From contig CADCNT010000002.1 of assembly GCA_902802905.1 (NCBI GenBank), forward strand, positions 1-64,000: a stretch of DNA of 64,000 nt, read 5' to 3'. This DNA comes from an uncultured Erysipelotrichaceae bacterium (GTDB lineage: Bacteria; Bacillota_I; Bacilli_A; RFN20; CAG-826). The notes beneath the pieces were generated by a model. The model did no database searches. It was not told where the DNA came from and saw only the letters and a program-made list of their open reading frames with translations. Positions 42,794 to 51,881 of this stretch are shown piece after piece. How positions within the stretch are numbered: the stretch's first letter is position 1; every line of letters starts with the position of its first letter. The position numbers were made by a program, and so were the translations under genes.

Positions 42794-45190
42794 TTACATT
42801 CTGAGTTCAACTTTAAAGGATTTGGCTAAATCATATTTGATTTTGTCCATTAAGTCGGTAATCTCTTTGTCGGTTAAAGTGCCTTCTTTGGCAATCACGA
42901 TATTAACAGCGATACTCTTAAGGTTTTTAACAATGCCTTCACCTTCATAAACATCAAAGATTCTGGCATCTTTAACTAAACCCTTCCCGCTTACTTTAAT
43001 TAATTTGATAATATCGCTGGCAGGAATTTTCTTATCCACTAGCATAGCTAAATCTCTACTCACTGATGGGAATTTAGAGATTGGATTCATCTTTGCTAAT
43101 GTGACTTTGGCGTTTAAAAGTGGGTCAATATTCATCTCTAAAACGACACAGTTTGTCTTATTTAATCCTAAGGCTTGTAAGGCAATTGGATGAAGCTCAC
43201 CAAAAACACCAATAACTTGATTTTGGAATAAGATTTTGGCGGATTTTCCTGGATGTAGTTCTTCTTTTTCAGAGCTATATCTTTCAAATTTATAGCGGCT
43301 TGCTTCCACTCCTAATAAGGAGAATAATCCTTCCACTAAACCTTTCATATCAAAGAAGTCATAAGGGGTTTTCTTCATCATGTCTCTTTCAAGCTTGTTG
43401 CCAAGTAAGACAATTGATAAGTGTTCACTTCTTGATGTCTTTGACATCATATTTGAAGTTTCAAATAAGGCTAAGTCCTTATTTTGACGATTATAGTTAT
43501 ATAAAGCACTCTCAAGTAAAGAGAAGAGAATATGAGTTCTAAACACTTCTCTTTCATCAGTAAGAGGATTTAATAATTCATATTTATCTTCATCATGAAG
43601 GAGATTAAATTTAGTGGCGTTCTCCTTAGACAATAAAGAATATGTTAAGCATTCATCTAAACCGTTGAGCAAGAGATAATCTCTAATCTTTCTCAGTCTA
43701 GATTGACTTAATGTCAATCCACCAACCTTAGTGTCCAAAGCAGGGAGTTCACTCTTAACATGCTTGAAGCCTAAAATTCTAATCACTTCCTCAGAAATAT
43801 CAGCTTCACAAGTAACATCTAATCTGAATTCAGGAATATTAACCACAAATTCATCTTCGCCTAGTTGTTCGGCTTTGAAATATAAACGATTTAAGACATC
43901 AATGATTTCTTTATTAGAGAAATCTGTACCTAAACGATTATTGATATGAGAGAAACGACATTTTAATGTGGATTCTGGTTTCTTTTCACTTTGATAAACG
44001 ACGATATTGGAGAATTGTTCTCCTTCACATAACTCTTTAATTAGATTAGAAGCAAAATTGATTACTGCTTCGCTTTGATAATGGTTAGTGCCTTTAACAA
44101 ATCTTTGGCTAGATTCGCTAGATAAGCCTAAGCGATTTGAAGTATGACGGATTGACGCTCCATCAAAGCTAGCGGCTTCGATATAAATGTTTTTGGTGTT
44201 TTCATCAACAGCGCATTTATTAGCACCCATCACCCCACCTAAACACATCGCTTCATTATTTGAAGAGATAACGATATCTCCTGGGATGACTTTATAAGTT
44301 TGTTCATCAAGAGCGACAAAGTCACAGGAGAAATCGCTTTTAGCGATAAGTTCAGCTTTTTCTAATTTATCTTTGTCATACATATGGAGTGGTTGTCCAG
44401 TTAAAAGCATGACATAGTTACCAATATCAACGATGTTGTTAATACTTCTAACACCCATCGCCAACAAGGCTTCTTTCATATATTTTGGTGATTCTTTGAT
44501 TTTGATATTTTTGATTTCGCGACCAGAGAATTGTGTACATTTATCGGTTTCACTACCTACTTTCAAGTCGGTAGTAAATGTATTTTTCACTTCGTAAGTT
44601 GGAATTTTCACTTCTCGATCAAAAATAGCGCCGATTTCTCTAGCGACATTATATAAAGATAATAAGTCAGGTCGATTAGCAAGAACCTTAAGGTTTAAGA
44701 CTTGATCGTCTAAACCAAGGTAGCCTAAAACATCTTCATTACCAACTTCAGCGTCAGCAGGTAATTCTTCAATGCCTTCAGTTTGTTCTTTTCTTAAATT
44801 TTTGGCATCAACGCCTAATTCTAATAAAGAGCAACACATGCCATTGGATTCAACACCTCTAATTTTTGAAGCTTTAATTTCTCCGCCAGGGAGTTTAGCT
44901 CCGATATTAGCAACGATGACTTTTAAGCCTTCTCTAGCATTTGGAGCGCCACAAACGATTTGTTGAATGCCATATTTAGGACCTAAATCCACTTTTAAAA
45001 CATGGAGATGGTCGCTATCAGGATGAGCAACACATTCAAGAATGTGGCCAATCACTAAATTAGTGCCACTAGCAAGAGTTACTACTTCTTCGACTTCAAT
45101 ACCAGCAAAGGTCAAACCATTAGCGATATCTTCAGCACTTAATCCGTCTAAATTAACGAATTGTCTAACTGTTTTTAAACTAACTAACAT
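42794..45190 (-). CDS. pheT: Phenylalanyl-tRNA synthetase beta subunit
   Basis: A 798-residue beta subunit. It begins with a tRNA-binding OB-fold (VIGHILECVAHPDSDHLHVLKVDLG), then the B5 and B3/4 editing domains, the catalytic-like core and a C-terminal ferredoxin-like anticodon-binding domain (FPSVSRDLAMLVD). Length and order are standard. GGGAGG precedes the ATG, and pheS is upstream. Confidence 0.97.
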   Translation of the reverse strand: MLVSLKTVRQFVNLDGLSAEDIANGLTFAGIEVEEVVTLASGTNLVIGHILECVAHPDSDHLHVLKVDLGPKYGIQQIVCGAPNAREGLKVIVANIGAKLPGGEIKASKIRGVESNGMCCSLLELGVDAKNLRKEQTEGIEELPADAEVGNEDVLGYLGLDDQVLNLKVLANRPDLLSLYNVAREIGAIFDREVKIPTYEVKNTFTTDLKVGSETDKCTQFSGREIKNIKIKESPKYMKEALLAMGVRSINNIVDIGNYVMLLTGQPLHMYDKDKLEKAELIAKSDFSCDFVALDEQTYKVIPGDIVISSNNEAMCLGGVMGANKCAVDENTKNIYIEAASFDGASIRHTSNRLGLSSESSQRFVKGTNHYQSEAVINFASNLIKELCEGEQFSNIVVYQSEKKPESTLKCRFSHINNRLGTDFSNKEIIDVLNRLYFKAEQLGEDEFVVNIPEFRLDVTCEADISEEVIRILGFKHVKSELPALDTKVGGLTLSQSRLRKIRDYLLLNGLDECLTYSLLSKENATKFNLLHDEDKYELLNPLTDEREVFRTHILFSLLESALYNYNRQNKDLALFETSNMMSKTSRSEHLSIVLLGNKLERDMMKKTPYDFFDMKGLVEGLFSLLGVEASRYKFERYSSEKEELHPGKSAKILFQNQVIGVFGELHPIALQALGLNKTNCVVLEMNIDPLLNAKVTLAKMNPISKFPSVSRDLAMLVDKKIPASDIIKLIKVSGKGLVKDARIFDVYEGEGIVKNLKSIAVNIVIAKEGTLTDKEITDLMDKIKYDLAKSFKVELRM

Positions 45191-45204
45191 TGTTCTGTCC
45201 TCCC

Positions 45205-46242
45205 TTATGCTTTCTTACGATATTGATGTAAGAATCTCACATCATTTTGATAGAACTTACGGATATCATCGATACCGTATCTTAAGATAGCGACACGTTC
45301 AATACCGATACCAAAGGCAAATCCACTATAGACTTCTGGATCGTAGCCATTCATCTTTAAAACGTTTGGATGGACCATACCACCACCAAGGATTTCAATA
45401 TAGCCTGTTCCTTTACACATGGAACAACCTTTGCCGTCACAATTAGCACAGGTAATATCAACTTCCACACTTGGTTCAGTGAATGGGAAATAAGATGGTC
45501 TTAATCTAATTTCTCTTTTTTCACCAAACATCTTTTTAGCAAAGAGCTCTAATGTGGCTTTTAAGTGGCCAATATTGATATTTTTGTCTATGACAAGGCC
45601 TTCGATTTGTGCGAATTGATGTGAATGTGTCGCATCATCGTCATCTCGGCGATATGTCTTTCCTGGGCAGATGATTCTAATTGGTTTTCCTCCCGCAACT
45701 TGCATAGTGTGTGCTTGCACTGGAGAAGTATGAGTTCTTAATAAAACGTTATCGGAAATGTAAAAAGTATCTTGCATATCTCTTGCAGGATGGTCTTTTG
45801 GAATATTAAGCAATTCAAAGTTAAATAAATCAGTTTCCACTTCTGGCCCATCAGCAACTTCAAATCCCATATTTAAGAAAATATCAGTGATTTCGTCTTT
45901 GACGACATAAAATGGATTTTGTCCACCAACATCTGCATTTCTTCCTGGAAGAGTAATATCAATTTCTTCTCTTTCAAGTTTCTTTTGGAGTTCTTGTTTT
46001 CTGATTTCAGTTTCTTTTTGCTCAATAAGTGCGGAGATTTTTGTGCGGGTTTCATTTAGCATTTGGCCAAATGATTTTCTTTCTTCTGGAGGGAGTTTAC
46101 CTAACTCACTCATTAAAGACATAAGCACGCTTTTCTTTGCTAAAAATTTAATCTTTAGTTCTTGTAAGCGTTCGCTTGTACTAGCAGAGGCAATCTCCGT
46201 ATTAGCCTCTTCAAGAATTTCAATTACAGTTTCATTTTTCAT
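45205..46242 (-). CDS. pheS: Phenylalanyl-tRNA synthetase alpha subunit
   Basis: A 345-residue class II alpha subunit. The N-terminal coiled coil (about 1-100) is followed by motif 2 at FRNDATHSHQFAQIEGLVID-like sequence (here YRRDDDDATHSHQFAQIEG), then a four-Cys cluster (CANCDGKGCSMC), and motif 3 GFAFGIGIERVAILRYG. A TATACT box is about 20 bases upstream. There is no T-box leader. Confidence 0.97.
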   Translation of the reverse strand: MKNETVIEILEEANTEIASASTSERLQELKIKFLAKKSVLMSLMSELGKLPPEERKSFGQMLNETRTKISALIEQKETEIRKQELQKKLEREEIDITLPGRNADVGGQNPFYVVKDEITDIFLNMGFEVADGPEVETDLFNFELLNIPKDHPARDMQDTFYISDNVLLRTHTSPVQAHTMQVAGGKPIRIICPGKTYRRDDDDATHSHQFAQIEGLVIDKNINIGHLKATLELFAKKMFGEKREIRLRPSYFPFTEPSVEVDITCANCDGKGCSMCKGTGYIEILGGGMVHPNVLKMNGYDPEVYSGFAFGIGIERVAILRYGIDDIRKFYQNDVRFLHQYRKKA

Positions 46243-46279
46243 ATAGATACCTACATTTCGCTGTGTATGAGTATATCAC

Positions 46280-46313
46280 AAAAAAAGGTGATTGAAATTC
46301 TATTTCACCTTTT
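46280..46313 (-). terminator. Terminator of ygjP-spoU
   Basis: A 9-bp stem AAAAGGTGA/TCACCTTTT with a 13-base loop and seven Ts on the minus strand. It lies between the SpoU-family gene and pheS. Confidence 0.85.
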
Positions 46314-46334
46314 CTTTTATGTTTATACTTATTG

Positions 46335-46350
46335 GACCACTAAAGTGGTC
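46335..46350. repeat. Perfect 16-bp inverted repeat
   Basis: GACCACTAAAGTGGTC forms a 7-bp stem with a two-base centre, just after the SpoU gene stop. It may be a second hairpin or an operator. Confidence 0.35.
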
Positions 46351-46354
46351 AATT

Positions 46355-47071
46355 TTAATGAATTTTATTCATTAATATTCCACCCGCTACTGCGACATTA
46401 AGCGAGTCGATATTTTTAATTGGGATTATTATTTCTTTATCTGCTAGGGTAATTGATTCTTTGCTGACGCCGTGTGATTCATTACCAAGAACTAAGACAA
46501 AGTCTTTTTCAACTTCAAGAGTGTTGAAATCCACTGCTTTCTTGCTTAAGTTTGTCACTAGTATTTGGTGACTTCCTTTAAATTCCTTAAGTTTTCCCAC
46601 TTTTACAGGAATTTCAAATATAGCGCCTTTAGAAGAATTAATTACTTTTTCGTTATAGATAGAAACACAGTTTTCACTAACTACAACTAAGTCATAGGAG
46701 AAGGCTAAAGCAGTTCTAAGTAATGTACCCATATTGCCTGGATCAGAGATATCATCAAGGAATAAAACTTTGTGTGGATTATTAACCTCAATTTCCATCA
46801 TTTTCGCAATGAAAACAACTCCTTCAGGATTGACATTGCTGGATAGCTTTTTTAAGACATCTTCACTAACTAAATTAAGAGGTATGTCATCGGATAACTC
46901 AACATATTCAGTGGAAAACACTTCAACCACCGCTTTATTTTTTAAAGCCATTTCTAAAGACTTTTTAGTCTCGGCCAAAAACATGCCGTATTTTTTACGG
47001 TTTTTTGTCTCTTTTAATGAGAAAGCAAATTTTACCCTTTCGTTGTTTTTACTGGTGATGGCTTTAATCAT
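46355..47071 (-). CDS. SpoU-family (TrmH-type) RNA 2'-O-methyltransferase
   Basis: A 238-residue SPOUT enzyme. An N-terminal substrate-binding segment precedes the knot domain with VLFLDDISDPGNMGTLLRTA (motif 1), LVLGNESHGVS (motif 2) and IPIKNIDSLNVAVAGGIL (motif 3). It probably methylates 23S rRNA (RlmB-like) or tRNA; the target is not evident. It overlaps the upstream ygjP-like gene by eight bases. Confidence 0.9.
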   Translation of the reverse strand: MIKAITSKNNERVKFAFSLKETKNRKKYGMFLAETKKSLEMALKNKAVVEVFSTEYVELSDDIPLNLVSEDVLKKLSSNVNPEGVVFIAKMMEIEVNNPHKVLFLDDISDPGNMGTLLRTALAFSYDLVVVSENCVSIYNEKVINSSKGAIFEIPVKVGKLKEFKGSHQILVTNLSKKAVDFNTLEVEKDFVLVLGNESHGVSKESITLADKEIIIPIKNIDSLNVAVAGGILMNKIH

Positions 47072-47702
47072 GGTAAATACCTCTAATCAACATTTTACGA
47101 TATTTAGGATAATCTGGGCAGTACTTATATACTACATCATAGAATTTTTTGGAGTGATTATAGACCAAAATGTGAGCGAGTTCATGAACCACTACTGAAT
47201 CTATAATTGGCATTGAATAATGAATAAGCGTGAGACTAAATGACAAGCTTTTAGTGTGTTTTGAATTGCTGCCATATCTGCTTTTCATTTTTCTAACCCC
47301 TACCTTATAGGAAGGTAATTTCATAATTGATTCGTAGTATCTCACTCTTTTGGTGATTATATCTAAGAAAATAGGCTTAAGTTTTTTATATAGTTCATCT
47401 TCATTTTTAAAGATAATTGTTGGATAACCATCAATAGTGATTTTTCCAGGATATGATAAATCATATTTGTTACCAAAAATGTAGATGTAGTTCTCATTTA
47501 TAGCCTGTGGAACCACGCTAGATTTAATTAGTTTTTCGGCATACTTATCTAAGCCTTTGATAATAAATCCTTTACTGGTCAAACGATTGCAAGAAACGAT
47601 AAATTTATTATCACGAAAACGATAATGGACATTTTTGATTCGTTTATAAATCACTTCCACTTCATAATCTACGCCGTTTACTTTGTAAAAGAAATTGTTC
47701 AT
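47064..47702 (-). CDS. YgjP-like zinc metallopeptidase (DUF45)
   Basis: A 212-residue M48-like predicted metallopeptidase. The zinc site HELAH (VVVHELAHILV) near residue 177 is followed by H (NHSKKFYDVV). The upstream segment KVGVRKMKSRYGSNSK is the family RxxxxRWGS-like motif. The ATG at 47702 is eight bases after TATAAT (47711-47716), with no ribosome site, suggesting a leaderless mRNA. The substrate is unknown. Confidence 0.85.
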   Translation of the reverse strand: MNNFFYKVNGVDYEVEVIYKRIKNVHYRFRDNKFIVSCNRLTSKGFIIKGLDKYAEKLIKSSVVPQAINENYIYIFGNKYDLSYPGKITIDGYPTIIFKNEDELYKKLKPIFLDIITKRVRYYESIMKLPSYKVGVRKMKSRYGSNSKHTKSLSFSLTLIHYSMPIIDSVVVHELAHILVYNHSKKFYDVVYKYCPDYPKYRKMLIRGIYHD

Positions 47703-47757
47703 CGCCACTTATTATATATTGATTAGATTTTCATAGAAATATAAAATAATGAGCGGT
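47703..47757. promoter_or_regulatory. Divergent promoters ygjP-like/DUF523
   Basis: TATAAT (47711-47716, minus) faces TTGATT (47719-47724) with a 17-base spacer to TAAAAT (47742-47747, plus). Both lie eight to ten bases from a start codon. Confidence 0.6.
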
Positions 47758-48195
47758 ATGGAAAAAATATTGATAAGTGCATGCTTAATTGGCGATAAAA
47801 CTCGTTATGATGGAAAAAGCAACTACAATCCATTAGTGAAAGAGTTGCTTGAAAAATATGAGTTAGTACCTTTCTGCAGTGAAGTTGAAGGTGGACTACC
47901 TGTTCCTAGAAAACCAAGTGAAATTGTCAACGACAAAGTCATTAATATCGACGGCAAAGATGTCACTAGAAACTACCTTAAAGGAGCAGAATTAGCACTC
48001 AATATTTGTAAGTATTTGCATATCAAAGTCGCGATTTTAAAAGATGGATCTCCAGCATGTGGGGCACATCAAATACACGATGGCAAATTCTCTGGTAAAA
48101 AAATAAAAGGAATGGGTATAACCGCATCCCTATTAACTAAAAACGGTATCAAAGTGATTTCTGAAGATGAAATCGCTGAATTCCTTAATAATTAG
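47758..48195 (+). CDS. DUF523 family protein
   Basis: A 145-residue DUF523 protein. It has MEKILISACLIGDKTRYDG at the N-terminus, FCSEVEGGLPVPR and LKDGSPACGAHQIHDG, with conserved Cys residues that may bind a metal or catalyse. The start at 47758 is preferred over 47749 because it gives the family N-terminus and lies ten bases after TAAAAT. The 3' end overlaps the convergent dUTPase gene by 11 bases. The function is not established. Confidence 0.85.
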   Translation: MEKILISACLIGDKTRYDGKSNYNPLVKELLEKYELVPFCSEVEGGLPVPRKPSEIVNDKVINIDGKDVTRNYLKGAELALNICKYLHIKVAILKDGSPACGAHQIHDGKFSGKKIKGMGITASLLTKNGIKVISEDEIAEFLNN

Positions 48196-48676
48196 TGTCT
48201 TGTCGATGATGGTTCTCTTCTAATTTCTTGAAGTAAGCATCATCAGCTTCGGACCATGAATATCCTAGCGACGCTAGGATTTTTAAATAGTTTTCAAACG
48301 CCATCAAGTATTTTGTGAGGCTTCTATCAATATAGAATTCATTGATATAGTGGTAGCTTCTTAAAATTGCGTCAGTTGGCTCCACTTTTTCTTCTTCAAC
48401 TTCAATGGAGTCGACTTGATAGTGATACGCTAAACCAATTGATAATAAGAAATGAAGTCCATCAGCGTATTCGTCTAGCACTCTTTCTTTAGATTCACTT
48501 GGTTTAAATGACCAGAATTTAAAACATCTTGTCGCATTTGCAAGTTCACCAAGTTCCACCAGCAAAGCAAGGATTCTTTTATCTTTAGTGTCTTCATAAG
48601 AAATATGATGATTATTAGCAATTTCTAAATCCAACTCTAATTGTTTTTTATACATTTCTTTTAATACGCAAAGCAT
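48185..48676 (-). CDS. Dimeric dUTPase family protein
   Basis: A 163-residue all-alpha NTP pyrophosphohydrolase of the dUTPase_2 type. VELGELANATRCFKFWS carries the first acidic metal motif, and LDEYADGLHFLLSIG the second. It probably hydrolyses dUTP to dUMP, keeping uracil out of DNA. GGAG lies six bases before the ATG. It follows the phosphatase gene by three bases. Confidence 0.85.
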   Translation of the reverse strand: MLCVLKEMYKKQLELDLEIANNHHISYEDTKDKRILALLVELGELANATRCFKFWSFKPSESKERVLDEYADGLHFLLSIGLAYHYQVDSIEVEEEKVEPTDAILRSYHYINEFYIDRSLTKYLMAFENYLKILASLGYSWSEADDAYFKKLEENHHRQDTNY

Positions 48677-48679
48677 AAT

Positions 48680-49453
48680 CTACTCCAAATATAATTCTCG
48701 TAACTTTTCAATGTCGATTTTTAATACATTGACTAAATAATTATCCATGGAACCAAAGGTTTCTTCAATCACTTCTAGTGCATGATTTAAATATCTAACG
48801 TCCACAGAAAACACATCTTCTAATGATTTTTCATATCTCTCATTATAAAAAGGCTGATTCTTTGTTTGCTCTTTGAGGTTTTTGATTTTGCTTTCCATGG
48901 CTTCATTAGTGAGCAAATAATCTTCCAAAGCATCTTCTTTAGAGACACCTAACGCTATTTCTAAGAAATAGGCTGCTAAGCCAGCGCGATCTTTTCCTTG
49001 CGAGCAATGGAAATAGAAAACGCCATCATCTCTAGAGACTAAAAGAGCAAAGAATTTTCTAAAAGCTTCAATTCCTGCAGGATCAACACAGATTTTGGGA
49101 TAAATTTTGTACATGTGCTGAAATCCGTTATCTCCTTCTTCAATAAACCAAAGGAGATTGCTGTCTTCATTTTTATTATTGTCCTTCTTTACGTCATTGA
49201 TTAATGCCACAAAATTATGGAACGTGACACCTTCAAAAGGATAATCTGGTCGATTGATAAACTCAGTAGTACTACGAAAATCCACGATATCGGTCAGGTG
49301 TAATGAGTTAATTACTTCCACATCTTCTGGGGTAACTCTACCTAAAAAGCCACCGCGATAAATGCGTCCAGATTTAACCTTCTTACCTTTATATCCAACT
49401 AGACCACCAAGGTCTCTAATGTTCTTTTGATGAGTGAGTATAATTTTTCTCAT
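48680..49453 (-). CDS. Tyrosine phosphatase-like protein
   Basis: A 257-residue dual-specificity-type phosphatase. It has NIRDLGGLVGYKGKKVKSGR, DFRSTTEF (general-acid region) and the P-loop FHCSQGKDRAGL (HCx5R). There is no signal peptide, so it is cytoplasmic. The substrate could be a phosphoprotein or phosphoinositide. It is co-transcribed with the dUTPase. Confidence 0.85.
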   Translation of the reverse strand: MRKIILTHQKNIRDLGGLVGYKGKKVKSGRIYRGGFLGRVTPEDVEVINSLHLTDIVDFRSTTEFINRPDYPFEGVTFHNFVALINDVKKDNNKNEDSNLLWFIEEGDNGFQHMYKIYPKICVDPAGIEAFRKFFALLVSRDDGVFYFHCSQGKDRAGLAAYFLEIALGVSKEDALEDYLLTNEAMESKIKNLKEQTKNQPFYNERYEKSLEDVFSVDVRYLNHALEVIEETFGSMDNYLVNVLKIDIEKLRELYLE

Positions 49454-49552
49454 AACATAACTATATCAGTTTTTGAGTAATTCTCTTATTATTTTCTTTT
49501 CAATAATATTGAACTTATGCGATAATTACTTCGGTAAATATAGGAGTTTTTT

Positions 49553-50749
49553 ATGGCAAAAGTATTAACTATTAACTCTGGCTCATCCTCTTTAAAATTC
49601 AAATTATACGAGATGCCAGAAGAAAGAGAACTTTGCTCCGGTAACTGCGAAAAAATCGGATTAAGCGAAGGCATTTTTACAATTAAATATAACGGCAAAA
49701 AAGATGAAAGTCATCCCGTTTTCCCTAACCACAAAGTGGCAGCGAAGATGGTTGTTGATGCTTTATTAGAGAAGAAAATTATTTCTTCTTATGATGAGAT
49801 TGCAGCAGCAGGACATAGAATCGTTCAAGGTGGTAAATATTTCTCTCATTCTGCGATGTTTGATAAAGACACCGAAGACAAGATTGAATCATTAATTCCT
49901 CTTGCCCCACTTCATAACGCTGCTCACTTAACATGCTTTAGAGCGTTTAAAGAAGTCTTACCAAATTGTCCAATGATTGCAGTATTTGACACCGCCTATC
50001 ATCAAAGTATGGAACCAGAAGACTATGTCTTCCCAATTCCAAATGAATTAACTGAAAAATACGATATTAGAAGATATGGCGCTCATGGCACTTCCCATAA
50101 CTATTTAGCCTTAGAAGGTGAAAAATATCTTAAAGATACAGCAGGAAAAAGAATTATCTCCTGCCACATTGGTTCTGGTGCCTCCATCACCGCGATTAAA
50201 GACGGCAAATGTGTCGCCACATCAATGGGCCTTACACCTTTAGGTGGCATTATGATGGGAACAAGAACTGGCGATATGGATCCAAGTGTTTTCAATTATG
50301 TAGTCAAAGTCACTGGTTTATCCGCCGAAGAAGTTTATCAAATGTTCAACAAGAAAAGCGGCTTTGCCGGCATGTCCACAGTCGGACCAGACAGCAGAGA
50401 CGTCTTAAAAGCTGTTGAAGAAGGTAATGAACACGCTATCTTAGCAAATAAATTATTCAATAGAAGAATTGCAGACTATATTGGACAATATTATGTCCGT
50501 TTAGGCGGAGCCGACTTAATCATCTTCTCTGCTGGTATTGGCGAAAATGAGCCAAGAACTAGAAGAGATGTCTGTGCTTTAATTAAGGATGCATTAGGTG
50601 TAGAAATTGATAACGAAATCAATATGTCAATCCACGGCAAAGAATGCTTGATTTCTACTCCAAAGAGCAAAATTAAAGTGGCGGTTATCCCAACTAACGA
50701 AGAAGTGATGATTGCGCGTGATGCGTATAAAATGTGCGTTGCTAAATAG
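49553..50749 (+). CDS. ackA: Acetate kinase
   Basis: A 398-residue enzyme making ATP from acetyl phosphate, a main energy step in fermentation. It has the N-terminal NSGSSSLKFKL, GHRIVQGG, DTAYHQSM, HGTSHNY, GSGASITAI and GGIMMGTRTGD. AGGAG precedes the ATG. nrnA follows by eight bases. Confidence 0.97.
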   Translation: MAKVLTINSGSSSLKFKLYEMPEERELCSGNCEKIGLSEGIFTIKYNGKKDESHPVFPNHKVAAKMVVDALLEKKIISSYDEIAAAGHRIVQGGKYFSHSAMFDKDTEDKIESLIPLAPLHNAAHLTCFRAFKEVLPNCPMIAVFDTAYHQSMEPEDYVFPIPNELTEKYDIRRYGAHGTSHNYLALEGEKYLKDTAGKRIISCHIGSGASITAIKDGKCVATSMGLTPLGGIMMGTRTGDMDPSVFNYVVKVTGLSAEEVYQMFNKKSGFAGMSTVGPDSRDVLKAVEEGNEHAILANKLFNRRIADYIGQYYVRLGGADLIIFSAGIGENEPRTRRDVCALIKDALGVEIDNEINMSIHGKECLISTPKSKIKVAVIPTNEEVMIARDAYKMCVAK

Positions 50750-50757
50750 GAGAACTT

Positions 50758-51756
50758 ATGAAGTTAAATCCCGAAATTAAAAAACTTGGTAAAAAATTTA
50801 AACCAGAAATTTTAGGTATTGAAAAAGCAATCAAAAAATATAACAAGATTGCCATCTTTAGACATGTGATGCCTGATTTCGACGCCCTTGGAACACAAAT
50901 GGGTTTATATCATTTCTTAAAAGATAATTTCCCAGGAAAAGATATCAAAGTGCTTGGTGATAACCATGTCACATTTACTCCACGTCTTTTCCCGGAAATG
51001 GATAAAGTTAGTGAATCTTGGTTTGATGAACCATTCTTAGCTATTATTGTTGATGTCTCTAATAAGAGCAGAATTGCTGATCCAAGATTTGAAAAAGCAG
51101 AATTCATCATTAAAGTCGACCACCATCCAAATGTGGAAGATTTCGCTAATATCAATATCGTTGATACATCTATGGCTGCTGCCAGCGAATTATTAGTTTC
51201 AATTTTATTGAACTTCAAAGGCAAATACGTTTTAAGTAAAGAAAGCGCCACTAATTTCTATATTGGCATTGCTGGAGATTCTGGAAGATTCCAATATAGC
51301 TCAACTAGCGCCCATACATTCGCAGTCGCAAGTGAATTAATTGCCGCTAAGATTGTGCTAAATGAAATCTACGCGAAGATGTATGTCAAAGCTATCGATG
51401 ATTTAGCGGTAACTGCCTATATTCTTAATAACTACAAGATTTCTCCAAAAGGTGTTGCTTACTATGTTTTAGATAGCAAGATCCAAAAAGATTTAAAAAT
51501 CACCACAGAGCGCGGTAAAGAGAATGTTAACCTATTCTCCAATATCACTGGTATCAACATTTGGTGTTCCATCACTCAAGATGATGATCCAAAAGAACCA
51601 TGCTGGAGAATCTCTATTAGAAGTAGAGACTATGTCATCAATGGTGTCGCTACTGAATTCGGTGGAGGCGGACACGCTCAAGCAAGCGGAGCCAAGATTG
51701 CTACCCTTGACGAATTACCAAAATTCATCGCTGCACTTGATGCATTAATCAAATAA
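50758..51756 (+). CDS. nrnA: DHH/DHHA1 oligoribonuclease/pAp phosphatase (NrnA-like)
   Basis: A 332-residue DHH phosphoesterase that degrades very short RNAs and pAp. It has FRHVMPDFDALGTQM (first motif), VDHHPN (DHH), GDSGRFQYSST, and the C-terminal DHHA1 motif FGGGGHAQASGA. AGGAG precedes the ATG, and a terminator follows. Confidence 0.93.
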   Translation: MKLNPEIKKLGKKFKPEILGIEKAIKKYNKIAIFRHVMPDFDALGTQMGLYHFLKDNFPGKDIKVLGDNHVTFTPRLFPEMDKVSESWFDEPFLAIIVDVSNKSRIADPRFEKAEFIIKVDHHPNVEDFANINIVDTSMAAASELLVSILLNFKGKYVLSKESATNFYIGIAGDSGRFQYSSTSAHTFAVASELIAAKIVLNEIYAKMYVKAIDDLAVTAYILNNYKISPKGVAYYVLDSKIQKDLKITTERGKENVNLFSNITGINIWCSITQDDDPKEPCWRISIRSRDYVINGVATEFGGGGHAQASGAKIATLDELPKFIAALDALIK

Positions 51757-51758
51757 AT

Positions 51759-51781
51759 AGAGCCCTTCGGGGTTCTTTTTT
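51759..51781 (+). terminator. Terminator of ackA-nrnA
   Basis: AGAGCCC-TTCG-GGGTTCT hairpin with six Ts, right after the nrnA stop. The UUCG tetraloop makes it strong. Confidence 0.9.
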
Positions 51782-51866
51782 AATAAGCTCCGCTATTCCT
51801 CACTTTTATAAAATAAGAGCGAACAATAATTCTATTTATTTTATATAAAAATAGAGACTTTTGTTG

Positions 51867-51881
51867 TACACTAATAGTGTA
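51867..51881. promoter_or_regulatory. Palindrome at the dnaE start
   Basis: TACACTAATAGTGTA is a perfect 7-1-7 palindrome that ends on the A of the dnaE ATG. TACACT could act as the -10. It resembles the palindrome at the nuclease gene (TACACATGTGTA). Confidence 0.5.
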
